This document shows, piece by piece, positions 14,847-26,846 of a stretch of 64,000 bases of DNA; within the stretch, counting starts at the first letter, position 1; each line of letters begins with the position of its first letter. The DNA lies in the NCBI GenBank assembly GCA_964057225.1, contig OZ059900.1:14151638-14215637 (forward strand), read 5' to 3'. The notes beneath the pieces were generated by a model. The model saw nothing but the letters and a program-made list of their open reading frames with translations. It made no database searches and was not told where the DNA came from. This DNA is from Auanema rhodensis. Lineage: Eukaryota; Nematoda; Chromadorea; Rhabditida; Rhabditidae. The translations under genes were made by a program, and so were the position numbers.

Positions 14847-15625
14847 ATGTGGTTATTAGCTATATGGCTTTCATTCTTTTCAGTGACAGCAAGTGAGTAT
14901 ATGTCAGCAACTAATTATGACTTATCATCTACTTTTGCAGAAGATGATCCCTTATATTTTTTTATTAACCATCCTAGTAAATTATCATATACGTATCAAA
15001 TGCAACCCTCTACTCACATTGCTGCACCGTTTCCAATATATGCTATGAAGGTATTCAAAAACAAGTTTTTGGATCCATTTTAAAATCTTAGAGTGTGCAA
15101 TTAACGTATTCTTATCCATCTCATGCTTGTGAACCATTAAAAAACCGGCTCGAGCCAAACCAGGTTGTGCTTATTGAAAGAGGGTATTTTTAAAAATTGT
15201 TAGAAAGGTGAAAAATTGGAATTTTAGTGAATGCTCGTTTATAACAAAAGTAAGATACGCGGAAGAAGCAGGAGCTGTTATAGCTCTTATTACAAACTCT
15301 AAACAAGGTATGTTTAATTTTTTGAGCATTTTTAATGTTTTCATGAAAAATGTTTTCAAGCGGGTACAGATGATTTTATCGATATGATTTCTGATGGAAG
15401 CGCTCCTAAAGCTAGTATTCCCGCAGCATATATTACCGGAGCAAGCGGGTAAGTTAATATTTTAAAATCATTTTAATTGACTTCTATATTTGAACAATCT
15501 GTAGAAGAAGAATTCGTGAATATCTTCTGTATAACAATGAAGCCATTGAAATAACTATCCCTTTGAATCATTCCCTCTCAATGTTACATGAAATAAGCAG
15601 CAAACCGCCATGGGAACTGTGGTGA
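14847..15625 (+). CDS. Secreted protease-associated (PA) domain protein, PRADC1-like
   Basis: Five exons (14847-15050, 15092-15183, 15228-15307, 15361-15448, 15505-15625) sum to 194 residues, close to the 188 residues I recall for human PRADC1. It starts with a signal peptide ([16 protein letters not shown]). The PA domain core is visible: CEPL...[27 protein letters not shown]. The protein ends with KPPWELW, comparable to the QPPWTFW ending I recall for the human protein. PA domains without a protease are thought to be protein-binding modules; the family is secreted and its function is poorly known. An N-glycosylation sequon NHS is near the C-terminus. Confidence 0.85.
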
Positions 15626-16557
15626 TTCGGAAAATTAGTATTTATTTATTTGTCTGTGATTTTTCTCTTGTTCTTAGAATGTATTGAAAATAAAAAATTT
15701 TTGAACAGTATCGTTGTAAAAAAATTGAACTCATATTTGTAATTTTCTTTTCTCTATTTTCATTTTTAGCAGGAAAACAGAATGAGAAATCTAGACGTTC
15801 TGTATGAGAACACAAATCCTTTTTTCTTTGACTCGAATACTCTTTAATTCTTTCTTATGACCCAGAACAGGAAACAATTCGGATGGTTTAATAGAGAAGT
15901 GAAGTTTTCAATCTCAGAAAAATCTATTCTCAAGACCTATTGATCGATTATTCAGTGATCCGCAAACAACAAGCGACGTACTTTAAATAAACAATCTAAC
16001 AGCTGTTATCGATTCATCACTGTTTAGATGAAAATAAGACGAAAGTTTTAAAAAATATGTATTCCTGAAATTTAATGTATTATATTTAACATTTATCGGT
16101 TCTTATTGATCAGAAATCAGTTATTGTTTAATTGAAATAATTTGTTTCATATTATTTGGCGCTATTTTTGTACTGGTTTTACAAGTGTTTCATTATTTTT
16201 TTGAAATATTGTATATAATACATTTCTTATTCATGTTATAAAGTAAGTATACTAAAGAAACCCTTTTTTTCTAGAATTTTTTTGAAACGCGGTAAAATTG
16301 TTGATCAAATAAAATAGATAATTCCAGAAATATAATTTTTCAAACTACATAAATAATTTTGTTGTTGTTTTTATTTATTTTTAAAGCCACGCTATACCTT
16401 GCTCTATTGCTAAATATTTGCCCTACTGTAAACGTTATTTGAATTTGAATTTATTCGTCATCAATTATGACTCATTTGTATTTCGTTCGTATCCTTGTCT
16501 CCTTGTTTTTCGTACTTCGTGATTTTTTTACATTAATGCTTTTTACATTATCTCAGA
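15626..16557. other. Intergenic
   Basis: No gene seen. It holds the 3' flank of the PA-domain gene and the promoter of the UNC-78 gene, ending in a tctcag acceptor one base before that gene's ATG. Confidence 0.5.
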
Positions 16558-19058
16558 ATGAGTGAGAAACAAGAATTTGAGCATCTCCGCTCTTTTGCTT
16601 CTTTACCTAGAACTACTCGTGGATTACCTGTTGTTGTTGGGGTGAGCCCAAAAGGTGAAAAAATAACGTATACAAATGGAAATTCTGTTTTCACTGTTAA
16701 CTTGGATGTAAGTTCTTTCTTAAGTTTTGCATGTAACGCAAACATTCAGGATATCACCAAGCCTGACATTTATACCGAACATTCGGTTCCAGCTACTGTC
16801 GCCAAGATCAGCCCCAGCGGGTGACTTTTCAGTTGAAATAGTTTTGATTAGTTCTCTATATACAGATTTTACTGTGCTTCTGGAGATAACTCAGGAAATG
16901 TGCGCATTTGGGATACTACTCAATCTACTCATATTTTGAAAGCTACGTATTCGGTTTGTTTCACGTCTTTTTGATGTTACTTGAGTTTTTAGGTATTTAA
17001 TGGGCCTGTACGCGACATAGCTTGGAATGACGATAGTAAGAGAATTGCGGTTGTCGGTGAAGGACGTGAACGCTTTGGACATGTTTTTCTTTTTGATACC
17101 GGTACCTCTAATGGAAACCTCTCCGGACAATCTCGTCCGATGAGTAGCATTGATTTTCGTCCAACAGTTAAATCTTATTTTTTATATATACTTATAAATG
17201 ACTATTTCAGCGACCTTACCGTTTGATCAGTGGTTCTGAAGACAACACTGTTGCCCTATTCGAAGGTCCACCTTTCAAATTTAAAACGGTATCTCTGTTA
17301 TAACATTTGTTCATGATTATTTTATTACAGACATTTCACGACCACTCTAGATTTGTTCATGTTACGCGATATTCTCCTGATGGGTCTGTCTTTGCTAGTG
17401 CTGGTGCAGATGGCAAAGTAATTGTATATGAAGGAACAGAAGGAACCAAACAGTTCGAGCTTTCTGATGACTCTTGCAAGGTAAGTATTCTCATTTATAA
17501 AAGCACTGATAATAATTTAGGGCGCAGCTCATGGTGGAAGTGTTTTTGGATTGACATGGTCTCTAGATGGCAAACGATTGGCTACGGCTTCCGGGGATAA
17601 GACTGTTAAAATTTGGAATGTTGAGACACGATCTTTAGAGAAGTATATCAATTTTTGAAAGAAATAGTTAATTTGTTGAACTTCAGAACTGTTACTTTGG
17701 GAAAAGACGTTGAAGACCAGCAGTTATCTGCTATTTGGACCAAAAATGGGGTGTTGTCTGTCTCGCTTAATGGATTTTTAAATTGCATCAATCCTGATTC
17801 TGGATCTATTGAGAAGGTATCCAGTTTCCTGCTTTTTTAAAAAATAATTTTATTGAAGGTCATTTGTGGACACAGTAAACCAATAACTGCTGTTGCTATT
17901 TCTTTCAATAAAGATTATCTATTCACTGCTGATTTCGAAGGAAATATAAGTTTGTATTTATTTATTACATTTTCATAGTATCAAATTTTTAGCGAGATGG
18001 AACTTAAAAGATGCAGAATCTAAGCGCTTAACTCCAAAGGTTCACAAATCTCAGATTGTTGCATTGTTCATGACCAAAAGTGGAACTCTCATTAGTTGTG
18101 GATGGGATGACACAGTTCAATTTACTACCGGAGTTCTTGAGAAATGCGGTGAATATTTATATTTTAATTCATAGATATTAACGCAATATCAATTTCCAGA
18201 TGGTATTAATTCAAAAACAATTGGTTTGCCTTCTCAGCCACTTGGGTTAGCAAGTGCAAGTGATGGCTCAACAGTAATTATGTCATGTTACAAACACATG
18301 GTAGTTTTGAAGGTAATTAAAACAAATAATATTCAGTATTCACAAATTGTCTTATAGAATGAACAAATTGTCAATACTCTTGCTATCGATGTCCAATCTA
18401 CGTGTGTTGCATTTTCTGAAACCAAGAATCTTGTTGCTGCTGGAGCACAAGTATTTCATTTTTACAAAGAATTAATGATTATTGTTGGTTTTAGAATTCG
18501 AAGATCATTATTTATTCTCTTGCTGAAAATGGTAATTTGGATGAAATCAAGCAGATCGTTCACTCCGGGCCACTCACTTCTATTGCTTTCTCCGAAAACA
18601 GTCAGTACTTAGTTGCAACTGATGGAGCTCGAAAAGTAAGTTCACAACATAAAAGTTTTTTAAATCATTATTCAGGTTGTTCCTTACGCTGTTGAAGACA
18701 GTTTCAAGTTGGCTTCTTTGAAAGAATGGACTTTCCATATGGCTAAAGTATTGTTACTTCATGTTTGTTTTATGCAAGATTTTTTAAGGTCAACTGCGTA
18801 GCCTGGAATCCTAACAACCGTTACCTAGCTACTGGAGGTTTAGATACCAATTTAATTGTGTGGGATTTGCAGAAAAGTGGAGAACATCCAATTATTATCA
18901 AAGGTTTTTATAGTAGATAGTACGTTATGCATGGTTTTGAAATTTTTCCAGGAGCTCATCAAATGTCACCAATTAATGGAATTGTTTGGATAAATGAGAA
19001 TGAATTAATTACGGTTGGACAAGATGCTAATGTGAAACATTGGCGTGTTTTTATTTAA
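16558..19058 (+). CDS. unc-78: Actin-interacting protein 1 (WD-repeat, AIP1/WDR1/UNC-78)
   Basis: A many-exon gene encoding about 600 residues, the family's usual length. AIP1 helps ADF/cofilin disassemble actin filaments; in nematodes UNC-78 organises muscle thin filaments. The order matches the two-propeller family throughout: [139 protein letters not shown]-type [59 protein letters not shown] and the end [14 protein letters not shown]. The start is chosen because it directly follows a tctcag acceptor (probable trans-splice site). C. elegans has two paralogues (unc-78 and aipl-1), so which one this represents is open. Confidence 0.93.
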
Positions 19059-19488
19059 GTAGTATTACTCCACATATTATAAGCTTTATTTAGCAAAACA
19101 GTGCTATTTCAAATTGTAATGCTTTCTTTGCTCTTTTGATTATAGTATAATAAAGTTATTTGTGAAATCAGTTTTAACTACAACAGTATACGTACTAAGA
19201 TACTATTAAACGGTTTGTATACTCTATAGTAGACTTCGACAGAGCTTCGGTTTTTCTGATGTTTTCATACAGTTTATAATCTCCTGATATGAATATGAGA
19301 AATCAATAGAATAGATATACAATCTCCCAGAAACTAGTAGTATTGATATCTTCAATAAGTGTCAATAACTATATTGTAATAATCTATTATATTATAACTC
19401 TTTTGTTAAGCTTCGAAGGTCTTCTATATAGCTATCAATAGATATGTGCTGGTAAATTCAGTTTATTCACATTTTAAAGAAAACATAA

Positions 19489-20658
19489 TCATTGACAAAT
19501 ATTGTAACGACGAATAAGTCCTTGCTTGAAAGTATTCTCCAGTAGCATAGCTACGGTCATGGGACCAACACCACCGGGAACAGGAGTGACATGTGAGGCA
19601 ACCTGAATAATTATGATTAATAATTCATTTAATAGTAAATTTGCTCACTTTAAGTGCTTCTTCCGTATCGACGTCACCAAAGATTTTATTTTTTTTGCTA
19701 CTGTCGGGGTTAGGTTCAACATTTATACCGCAATCAATAACGATAGCTCCAGGTTTTACAAAATCGCCTGAAATTTCAAAAGTTTTAGTAAAAGATGTAC
19801 TTGTCAATCTACCTTTGATGAATTGTTTTTTTCCTATAGCCACAAACAAAATGTCGGCTTTCAAACAATGCTCTTTCAGATTTACTGTACGTGAATGGCA
19901 CACAGTAACAGTGCAATTTTCCCAAATAAGCATACTTGCAGCAGGTGCACCCACAATTTTTGATCGACCAACCACTGTGACATTTTTTCCAGAAAGACTC
20001 TCGTTTCCTTTACGCGTTAATGTTAAAGTAAGAAAAAAATGTATTAATTGCTACCTAGTGCTTTCTTTATCAAAAAAAGACAGCCCCATGGAGTACATGG
20101 CATAATGGCACTTTTCTCACCTCGCATCAAGCGACCAGCGTTGAAACGAGTAAGTCCATCAACATCCTTAAAAACTCGATCAAAACAGAAATAACGTATC
20201 AAACAAACTTTTAGCGGGTGTATGCAATCAATAACAGAATCAACATCGAAATCAATCTCACAATCAAGCGGCAACTGTGTTTCAAATAACAAATGATAAA
20301 GGACAAAAAAAATATACCTGAATAATTATTCCATCAATGTCATCATTTTCATTCAGTTTTTTTATTTCATTTTCCAAGGCATCTTTGGTTGTGGAACGAG
20401 GCAGTTTTATAAGCACTCCTTCCATACCAACTTCGCGGGCTTTACGGATTTTCGCGTTAATATACACATTTGAATCAGAACGATCTCCAACCTTAAAAAA
20501 GTTTACAATCATATACAATAACAAAACATTTATACTTGAACAATGGCTAAAGTGGGAGTGAATGCAGGTTTGTTTGAGCGAATATCTTGTAAACTATTTT
20601 TTAGGTTTTCCAGCACTTGCTTAGATCCTTCAATACCACTTAATAGCTGACCGGCCAT
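19489..20658 (-). CDS. dao-3: Methylenetetrahydrofolate dehydrogenase / methenyltetrahydrofolate cyclohydrolase (stand-alone)
   Basis: This bifunctional FolD-type enzyme interconverts 5,10-methylene-, methenyl- and 10-formyl-THF. It starts [20 protein letters not shown] with no presequence. Family motifs in order: [20 protein letters not shown] with the catalytic-lysine segment [43 protein letters not shown], the NAD(P)-binding [34 protein letters not shown] and [19 protein letters not shown]. It ends at 19489 with RRYNICQ. Length is about 300 residues, one domain. It resembles the cytosolic dehydrogenase/cyclohydrolase domain normally fused in front of the ligase, whose partner here is at 9433-12208. 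The C. elegans counterpart, from memory, is dao-3. It lies tail-to-tail with UNC-78. Confidence 0.92.
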
Positions 20659-22117
20659 GTTCAACTATTTACAATCTAAATAAAAAAAATAGATAAAAAA
20701 ACTGAAAAAAAATGTACGAGAAAAAACAAAGCCACACAAGACACTGTTCAAATTATGGATACTGGCCGTGGCACAATCTTTATATAGCGCGCCATATCGA
20801 TTTTATCGCATATAGTATTTTAACATCTTTTATTTTTACAAACAATTTGTTATCAAAGTAATCGATCAGATGACCTGGGTCAGGGTTTATGAACAACTTG
20901 TACTTTGGTTTTTGGATGATTAAAAATGATAAAAACAAAAATCTCTAGATCAGAAACGTTTTCAACTTTTGCATAATAGTTTTGAACAAAGCAAAGTTTT
21001 AATCTTATTCATCCATTTATAATTGTTTGTCATTTTTTCACTGTATGAGAAATTGCGTTTGTTTTTTATATGAAGATTCAAGATAATGTTCAAAGCTATG
21101 TTCTTTGCCGCTAATGCATCTACAAACTTGTTTTAGTCGCTCGTATAACTTAGGAAGGATTTCTTCTTGATTTAAATTAAATGCAGAATCCTAGAAAAGC
21201 TCAAAAATTGTTCGTTTTATCAACAAATCAGCGAAATGATTCATATTTGTTTTAGTCATTTCAATCTCAGATTGCGTTAAGTCAATAGTTTTTTAGAGTC
21301 AGCTCACTCATTGTGAATGTACTATTAAAACTATTTTGTCTTTCCTAATTATGCTTAAACTCATCCTTAAATTTGTAACTATTGTTCATTAAACTGATTG
21401 TACAAATAATCTTGTATGTTTTCATTTTAAGCTACTATAACTTTAAAAATTTTTTTTTTTAGAGAATGCTAGCTTGAAATGTAAACAGGTCAAACCCAAC
21501 TGTACTCACACAAAGTGATGTACAATATACAAATGTAATAATCTAATTTTATTATACCTAATAAAGTCCTTTTTGTGAAAATGAACATTTTAAAGTAGCA
21601 AAAGAGGTATCGATTTGTTCTAACCACTTTGCGAAATAATTGCGGTCAGGACTATAGGACACGACCTATTTATTTCAACTGAACTCTCCACATTTGACAG
21701 TAATCTCTTTCTTATTCGCTTCCTGAGATTCTAAATTCACACAGTCTCTCACCAAATCTTTTATAGTGATTCCTTTTTCTTCTCGCAGTATTCAGTTCTA
21801 AATCTTCTGATTCTCTTATATGCGATCTTTTTAAAAATTTGTTCTGTGAATACGTTATGTTAATGGCTTGTAATATTGTCAAAAAAATTATAAGCTTACT
21901 GAAAGTTATAATATTTTCTATAAGTATTTGATAAACTTTAATAATTTCATTATTTCCAAGTGTGATTGTGTTCTTAAAAACATAAAATGTTTAATTTTTT
22001 TGTTAAGTAACATTCAGAGCAAATATCGTATTAGACAATATATCTGCACTGACCTTTCTATTCAAGTTCTGGCGACAGATGGCATATAACCAATACTTCT
22101 GAACACACACCCACACT

Positions 22118-22151
<34 letters not shown>

Positions 22152-22874
22152 AAGACAAAGTGTAAGAACATGAATCTTCTCTTTTTCAAGTTTTGCATTT
22201 CAATATTGATGTCTACCATTTTATCTTATATAAAGCATCTCCATTGATTGACACTTTTTATTGTTCGACCTTCAAAACTTTAATTTTTCCTTCACTCTTA
22301 ACGTTTGAATTCAGACAAGTTCATGCAAAAATGTTTTCATTTTATACCTTGATACTGTTTTGTTTCTTATTTTGCTGTCGATTAGTTTTATAATTTTTAC
22401 AACTGCTTTTTCGTTTTGAAGCTGTATATGATAGAAAGTATAAGGATGATTTTATGATGCTTCTTAATCAAGTTTCATTAATTTTTTTGTTTAACAACTT
22501 TATCGAATCTCATTTAAGTTACATATGAAAACAACTGTTCATAAACTCAGTATTATTACGGTATAAATATATTTGGAAAAAAACTTGTTTATAGATAATT
22601 TTCATATCAAGTTCAATTTTAAACTTTTATAGCCAAAAAGATAGACTTTATTGGAATTTTCTGCTGATGAATTTGCTAACAAACTTAAAATAATTTGGAA
22701 AAAAAAAGAGTTCAAAACAAAACTACTCATTTTTGTATCTGTATAAATAATTATTTTCTTCTTTCTATTTGTGTAGTGACCATGTATGATTCTCTGCCTT
22801 TTTCAAATTTTAGTCTATTTCCCGCGCATTCACTCCATCTTGTATTTTTTCAGAGCGTGGATTGAATTCCGCCA
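20659..22874. other. Intergenic, about 2.2 kb
   Basis: No supported gene on either strand. It is the divergent upstream region of the dehydrogenase/cyclohydrolase gene (-) and the tetraspanin gene (+). It is AT-rich with a CA microsatellite at 22103-22151. The open frame 22193-22393 is T-rich and unsupported. Confidence 0.5.
22103..22151. repeat. (AC)n/(TA)n microsatellite
   Basis: An almost pure AC dinucleotide run that turns into ATATAT at its right end. It lies in intergenic DNA. Confidence 0.9.
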
Positions 22875-24517
22875 ATGCCAACAGATTCGGCACGACAAAC
22901 CAAAAAACGGAAGCCACGCCAAGAAATTTCATCTTGTTTAAAATGGCTTGTCTGTTTTTTAAATTTTCCTGCATTTGTGAGTTTGATATTTTTATATTTG
23001 ATAGATATTTTTTTTTCGAAAATGTTTAACTTATAACTATGATTACAGCTCTTTGGTGTAGCTGTTCTAGCTCTAGGAGTATATTTATTTATTAAAGACT
23101 ACACTGAAATTAATTTGTGGGAAATTTTTTTGAATCCTGCAACAATTTTAGCGTTTATTGGTAGGCCCTTGTATCATTTTTCATGTTAACTAAATAATTC
23201 TTAAGGATTTTTAATATGTTCTATTTCAATGATGGGTGCATTAGGAGCTCTTCGCGATAATATTTTCTTGCTCAAATCGGTTTTTTCTTTTCTAATTTCG
23301 ATGAAAAAGAACAAATCATTTCAGTTTGCCATTTCGATATTCGGAAGCTATTTGCTGATTGTAATATCTACGCTGTTTGTTTTTATACTATTTTTTACTG
23401 ATTCTATGGGAACATGGTCGGCAAAGAATGTTTTGCTTTTTGCCGTTAAAAACTATCATGCAAATCGTAATATTGCGGAAATTGTTGACTCAGTTCAAGA
23501 AAATGTTTGAGTTGTAAATTGCTCTTAATTACCAACCTTGGGAATTTCAGTTTGAATGCTGCGGTGTTTTGTCTCTAGCACAAGGCTACAGAGATTGGAG
23601 CCTTAGTCATCAGTTCAATTGTTCTGTTGGAAATCCGCAACCAGAAAAATGTGGTGTACCTTACTCGTGCTGCAAAAAGTCGGTCATAACTCAAGCGGTA
23701 AGCATAATGTTCTTTCATTGCATAAATAAATAAAAATTAGGTTGGCTCGTCTAATCCATTACTTCCGGCAATGAGGTCCTTGGAGTGTTGGCAAAATGCA
23801 TTAAACCGGCGTCCATTAGAGCTTGAACATGACATCTACACACGAGGGTGCTTAGCACCACTTCGCTCTGCGTTCGAGTCAAATGCGATTCATGTGGGAA
23901 CGATAATGGCACTTGTCATAATTCCAGTCGTATGTTGCTTCAAGTTTTGTATATTCATATATGACTTTTTTCAGTGTGTTATAGTATGCTTAACTAATAT
24001 ACTAGCGAAACAGATTGATCATCAGCATTATTTACTTGAACGGGAAGCTATACGCTATGAACGAAGACAAAAGCGAAAACATTTGCGACCACGACCTAGA
24101 GAAATGATTTTACTTGAAAGTTCAGAAAAAGTAAAGACTGTTACAAAAGACCAAATAGAGGTATTATTTGATAGATTTTGGTAGTTCACTCATAATTCCA
24201 TGTTGTAGGCTGTACCAAAAACTTCTTCTAGTTCACCCCTTTCTGGTGTTCCAAAAAATTCAGAATCATCTCCGAAAAAAACTAGTAAGCAGCAACAGAC
24301 GCAAGCTCCATCTCGAATATCAAATCCAATGCGATCAACCGCACCTGCGATGCCACCTACTAGCTCGATACCAACAAGAAAACATACACCAGCATCACAG
24401 ATAAACCATCCTTTAACACAATCAGCAGTGAACGACGCTCGTTTTAAACAATGGATTTTGCAACAATCAGATCTTTCAAAAATAAGCGAAGTGCCTCTTA
24501 CACCACCTTTAAGTTAA
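22875..24517 (+). CDS. Tetraspanin with long cytosolic tail
   Basis: Eight exons (22875-22976, 23049-23160, 23206-23279, 23325-23504, 23551-23697, 23741-23929, 23975-24160, 24209-24517) give 432 residues. Tetraspanins are four-pass membrane organisers. Visible parts are a basic N-terminus (TKKRKPRQE), TM1 (LFGVAVLALGVYLFI), TM2 with GALGALRDNIFLLK, TM3 (AISIFGSYLLIVISTLFVF), a large loop with FECCG, PYSCC and RGC (six cysteines or more) and TM4 (VGTIMALVIIPVCVIVCLTN). A C-terminal tail of about 150 residues rich in Ser, Pro, Thr, Gln and basic residues is much longer than usual. The 23280-23324 segment is open in frame but has gt...ag ends and would insert a basic stretch before TM3, so I treat it as an intron. 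Confidence 0.85.
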
Positions 24518-24999
24518 TTCGGGTCAGTGACTATATCAAGTTACTCAAGTCAAAACGTTTTTATTTTAAAAAATGTTTGATGATCATTGCTATATCTATT
24601 CAAGTATTTTACACATTTTCTAGCAATTCATGCATAATATAATGTTCATACATGTATTTTTTGTCATAACTATTTTCTATTTTCACGAACAATTCTCGAC
24701 ATTATAATATTCGTAATGAAATTTTTCTCAACGAAAAGTATACAATATGTAATATATATGTATTAGAATAATAACTTTTGATTTTTTCTGAGATTAGAAG
24801 TTAAGCAGATCTAGGAGATGTCAGAGATTATCAGCTCAAATCTCGCTTATATGTAGGTTTTGAACGTTTTAGTAGTTTTTGCATTTGTGTTGAACAAAAT
24901 GTAATAATATTTATTAGTACAACCATTCCGTCATAGTTCATAATTCATAAAATATTGTGGAAAAAGTATCGGTATATACTGCTGTTACAAGAAGAAAAT
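24518..24999. other. Intergenic (convergent 3' ends)
   Basis: AT-rich spacer between the tetraspanin (+) and nematocin (-) 3' ends. No gene seen. Confidence 0.5.
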
Positions 25000-25463
25000 C
25001 TATAGACACATTATACTTTTCTTGCAAACAACTGTAACATCGGTCGATTATCAATGTGAAATATCAGTTGAAACTAACCATTGGTGCAACATAGCTCGGA
25101 TCCTATACATCTTCCAGGAATATGATTTATCTATAATATATGTGTTTGGAATAGAATGATTAAGATAACACCTTGCAGTATTGTTCTGGACAGACAGCTG
25201 TGTCTGAACAGTCACTTGTTGGGAAACACAGATGGTCAGTGCAGCATCTGCCTTCTGTCCTGCATATGCCTTCACGACCAATTCCTTGATACAATAATTA
25301 CAAAATATATTGAAATGCTTCAAAACAACTAACCACAGGATAAACATCTGATGTTACGGCCATAACGTCGGTAAGGACATGAGTTAAGAAAACATGCTGT
25401 AGCTACCGTAAAAAAAGCAAACAAGTAAATCAAAAAATAGAATCTCCGCGATGAAAATATCAT
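25000..25463 (-). CDS. ntc-1: Nematocin-neurophysin precursor (oxytocin/vasopressin family)
   Basis: Four exons encode about 109 residues. A signal peptide (MIFSSRRFYFLIYLFAFFTV, cleavage after ATA) is followed directly by CFLNSCPYRRYG, the nematocin nonapeptide-like hormone with its Cys1-Cys6 ring and an amidation Gly before Arg. The neurophysin part then carries 14 cysteines in the canonical spacing: IRCLSCG, GICRTEGRCC, LCF, DC, VC, YC, GRCIGSELCC, VC, MCL. Exon joins are phase-consistent (G|GAATTGG, AAG|ATAAAT, AATG|TTGTTTGC), with the stop at 25000-25002. Nematocin signals through NTR receptors and controls gustatory learning and male mating in C. elegans. The hormone appears identical to that of C. 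elegans from memory. Confidence 0.95.
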
Positions 25464-25928
25464 TTTGAAAACAGTTGTGTTCATATTAGTGAATGCAGAA
25501 TATATATATTCATTTCAGGATTAAAACAAAAGAGGTGTAAAAGGAACTATTTATACAAAGTTAATTTTGAAAAGTAGATTTAAAATCCTCCAATTCAGTT
25601 ATAAGAAGGATTGAGAATTGTTCCAAGATTATAAACTATTGTTGATTAGAATACGCCTTCAATAATCTCCTATTTGAATATTGATAAAAATGAGGGAGAT
25701 GTATTGAACCGGAAAAGGTGATTATATTCAAAAACATTTCATTTTGTTGTAAAAATTTTGAGATTAGATTGAGAAACCACAGTTAAATTTGTATTTATAG
25801 ATGTGGAAACTATTCTGAGTAAAAACACAACTGTAATTGAGTTATATCTCTGTCTAAATATAAATTTTCAATGCTAATCTGTATCAAATATTGAAGCCAA
25901 GATGTTTTTATTTCTAATAAATAGCACA
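25464..25928. other. Intergenic
   Basis: Upstream region of the nematocin gene (minus strand) and 3' flank of the next minus-strand gene. No gene or clear motif seen. Confidence 0.45.
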
Positions 25929-26846
25929 TTAACACTTCTTCGTTCTTGTGGTGTTGTAGCTTTGAACTTTCAGAAGAGCATTGACGTGAACTGTTGCACA
26001 AGCCCACACTGGGCATTTCATAGTCTGTAAAATTGAGAATTGAGATCAGCAGAACATGAAAAACATTCATAAAAGTAATAAAACAGACATTTGCACATTT
26101 GGTTACAGTTTTTTGAACGAGATTTTTTGTAGCTGCAGCAGTAGCAAGTTTGTACATCTGGTCAAAGCATTTATCTCGCGGAGTATTATTTTTTTTGCAT
26201 GCACCAACTTTGGTTTTTAACTGGAATATCAGTTGAAAAATTAGAAAAATCTAATTGAAAATACTTGTGAATATGGAGGTTTTAAAGTTTCAGCAAGAAC
26301 AGCACCAAATTGAGATAAAACATCCATTGTCTTCTCTTTCGCACCTCCATTTTTTAAACAGTTATCGTCTAAACAATAGTTGGAATTAAACACATTATAT
26401 TACTATAACTATATTATTATGGTAATATGAATAATCGAAATTGTATTTTAAATAGCAAGTTAATAATATGCTGTAATGATCAAACTTACTTTTGCTCATT
26501 ATTCCTAGTAAGGTAGAATATTTCAAGACTGGACATTCACTGACAATGTACTTCATACTTTCTAAAATAGAAACTTACTAACACGTTAAATTAATGAATA
26601 ACTACTTTCAGCAATGTCTGGAAGAGAAAGGTCGTTGTAAATATCTAACCAAATTTTATCAAATATCTAGATGCATTAAATTATACAGACTACTACGCTT
26701 AAAAAAACCTTTCCAAGCTCTTTTTCATTGAAGAAGGCAATAATAAGTTTAATCAATTTTTGATTAAATGTGCTTTTGTTGTCGCATTCAATCAAGAAAA
26801 AAAGATTGACAGCAATAGCTAGCCCAAGAATTAATGAAAATCGCAT
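25929..26846 (-). CDS. Small secreted cysteine-containing protein, unknown family
   Basis: The ATG lies one base behind a tgattacag acceptor, a likely trans-splice site. Six exons join in frame to about 200 residues: a signal peptide (MRFSLILGLAIAVNLFFLIE), then segments such as ELGKIFDKIWLDIYNDLSLP, KYIVSECPVL, NDNCLKNGG, GACKKNNTPRDKCFDQMY and TMKCPVWACA, ending RTKKC at 25932. Introns are 42-60 bases and phases agree. The mature part has eight cysteines and looks mostly helical, with no membrane segment. It could be a nematode secreted helical cysteine protein; I do not recognise the family. The first intron could use a nearer acceptor, but the chosen one (atgcatctag) gives the longest coherent frame. 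Confidence 0.65.

Noticed and set aside
22193-22393. Hydrophobic plus-strand open frame next to the AC repeat
   Set aside because: Composition explained by T-rich DNA; no splice partner or known motif.
23229-23510. Tetraspanin reading with 15 extra residues before TM3
   Set aside because: The extra piece has intron ends and disturbs the conserved spacing; kept only as a possible retained intron in the findings.
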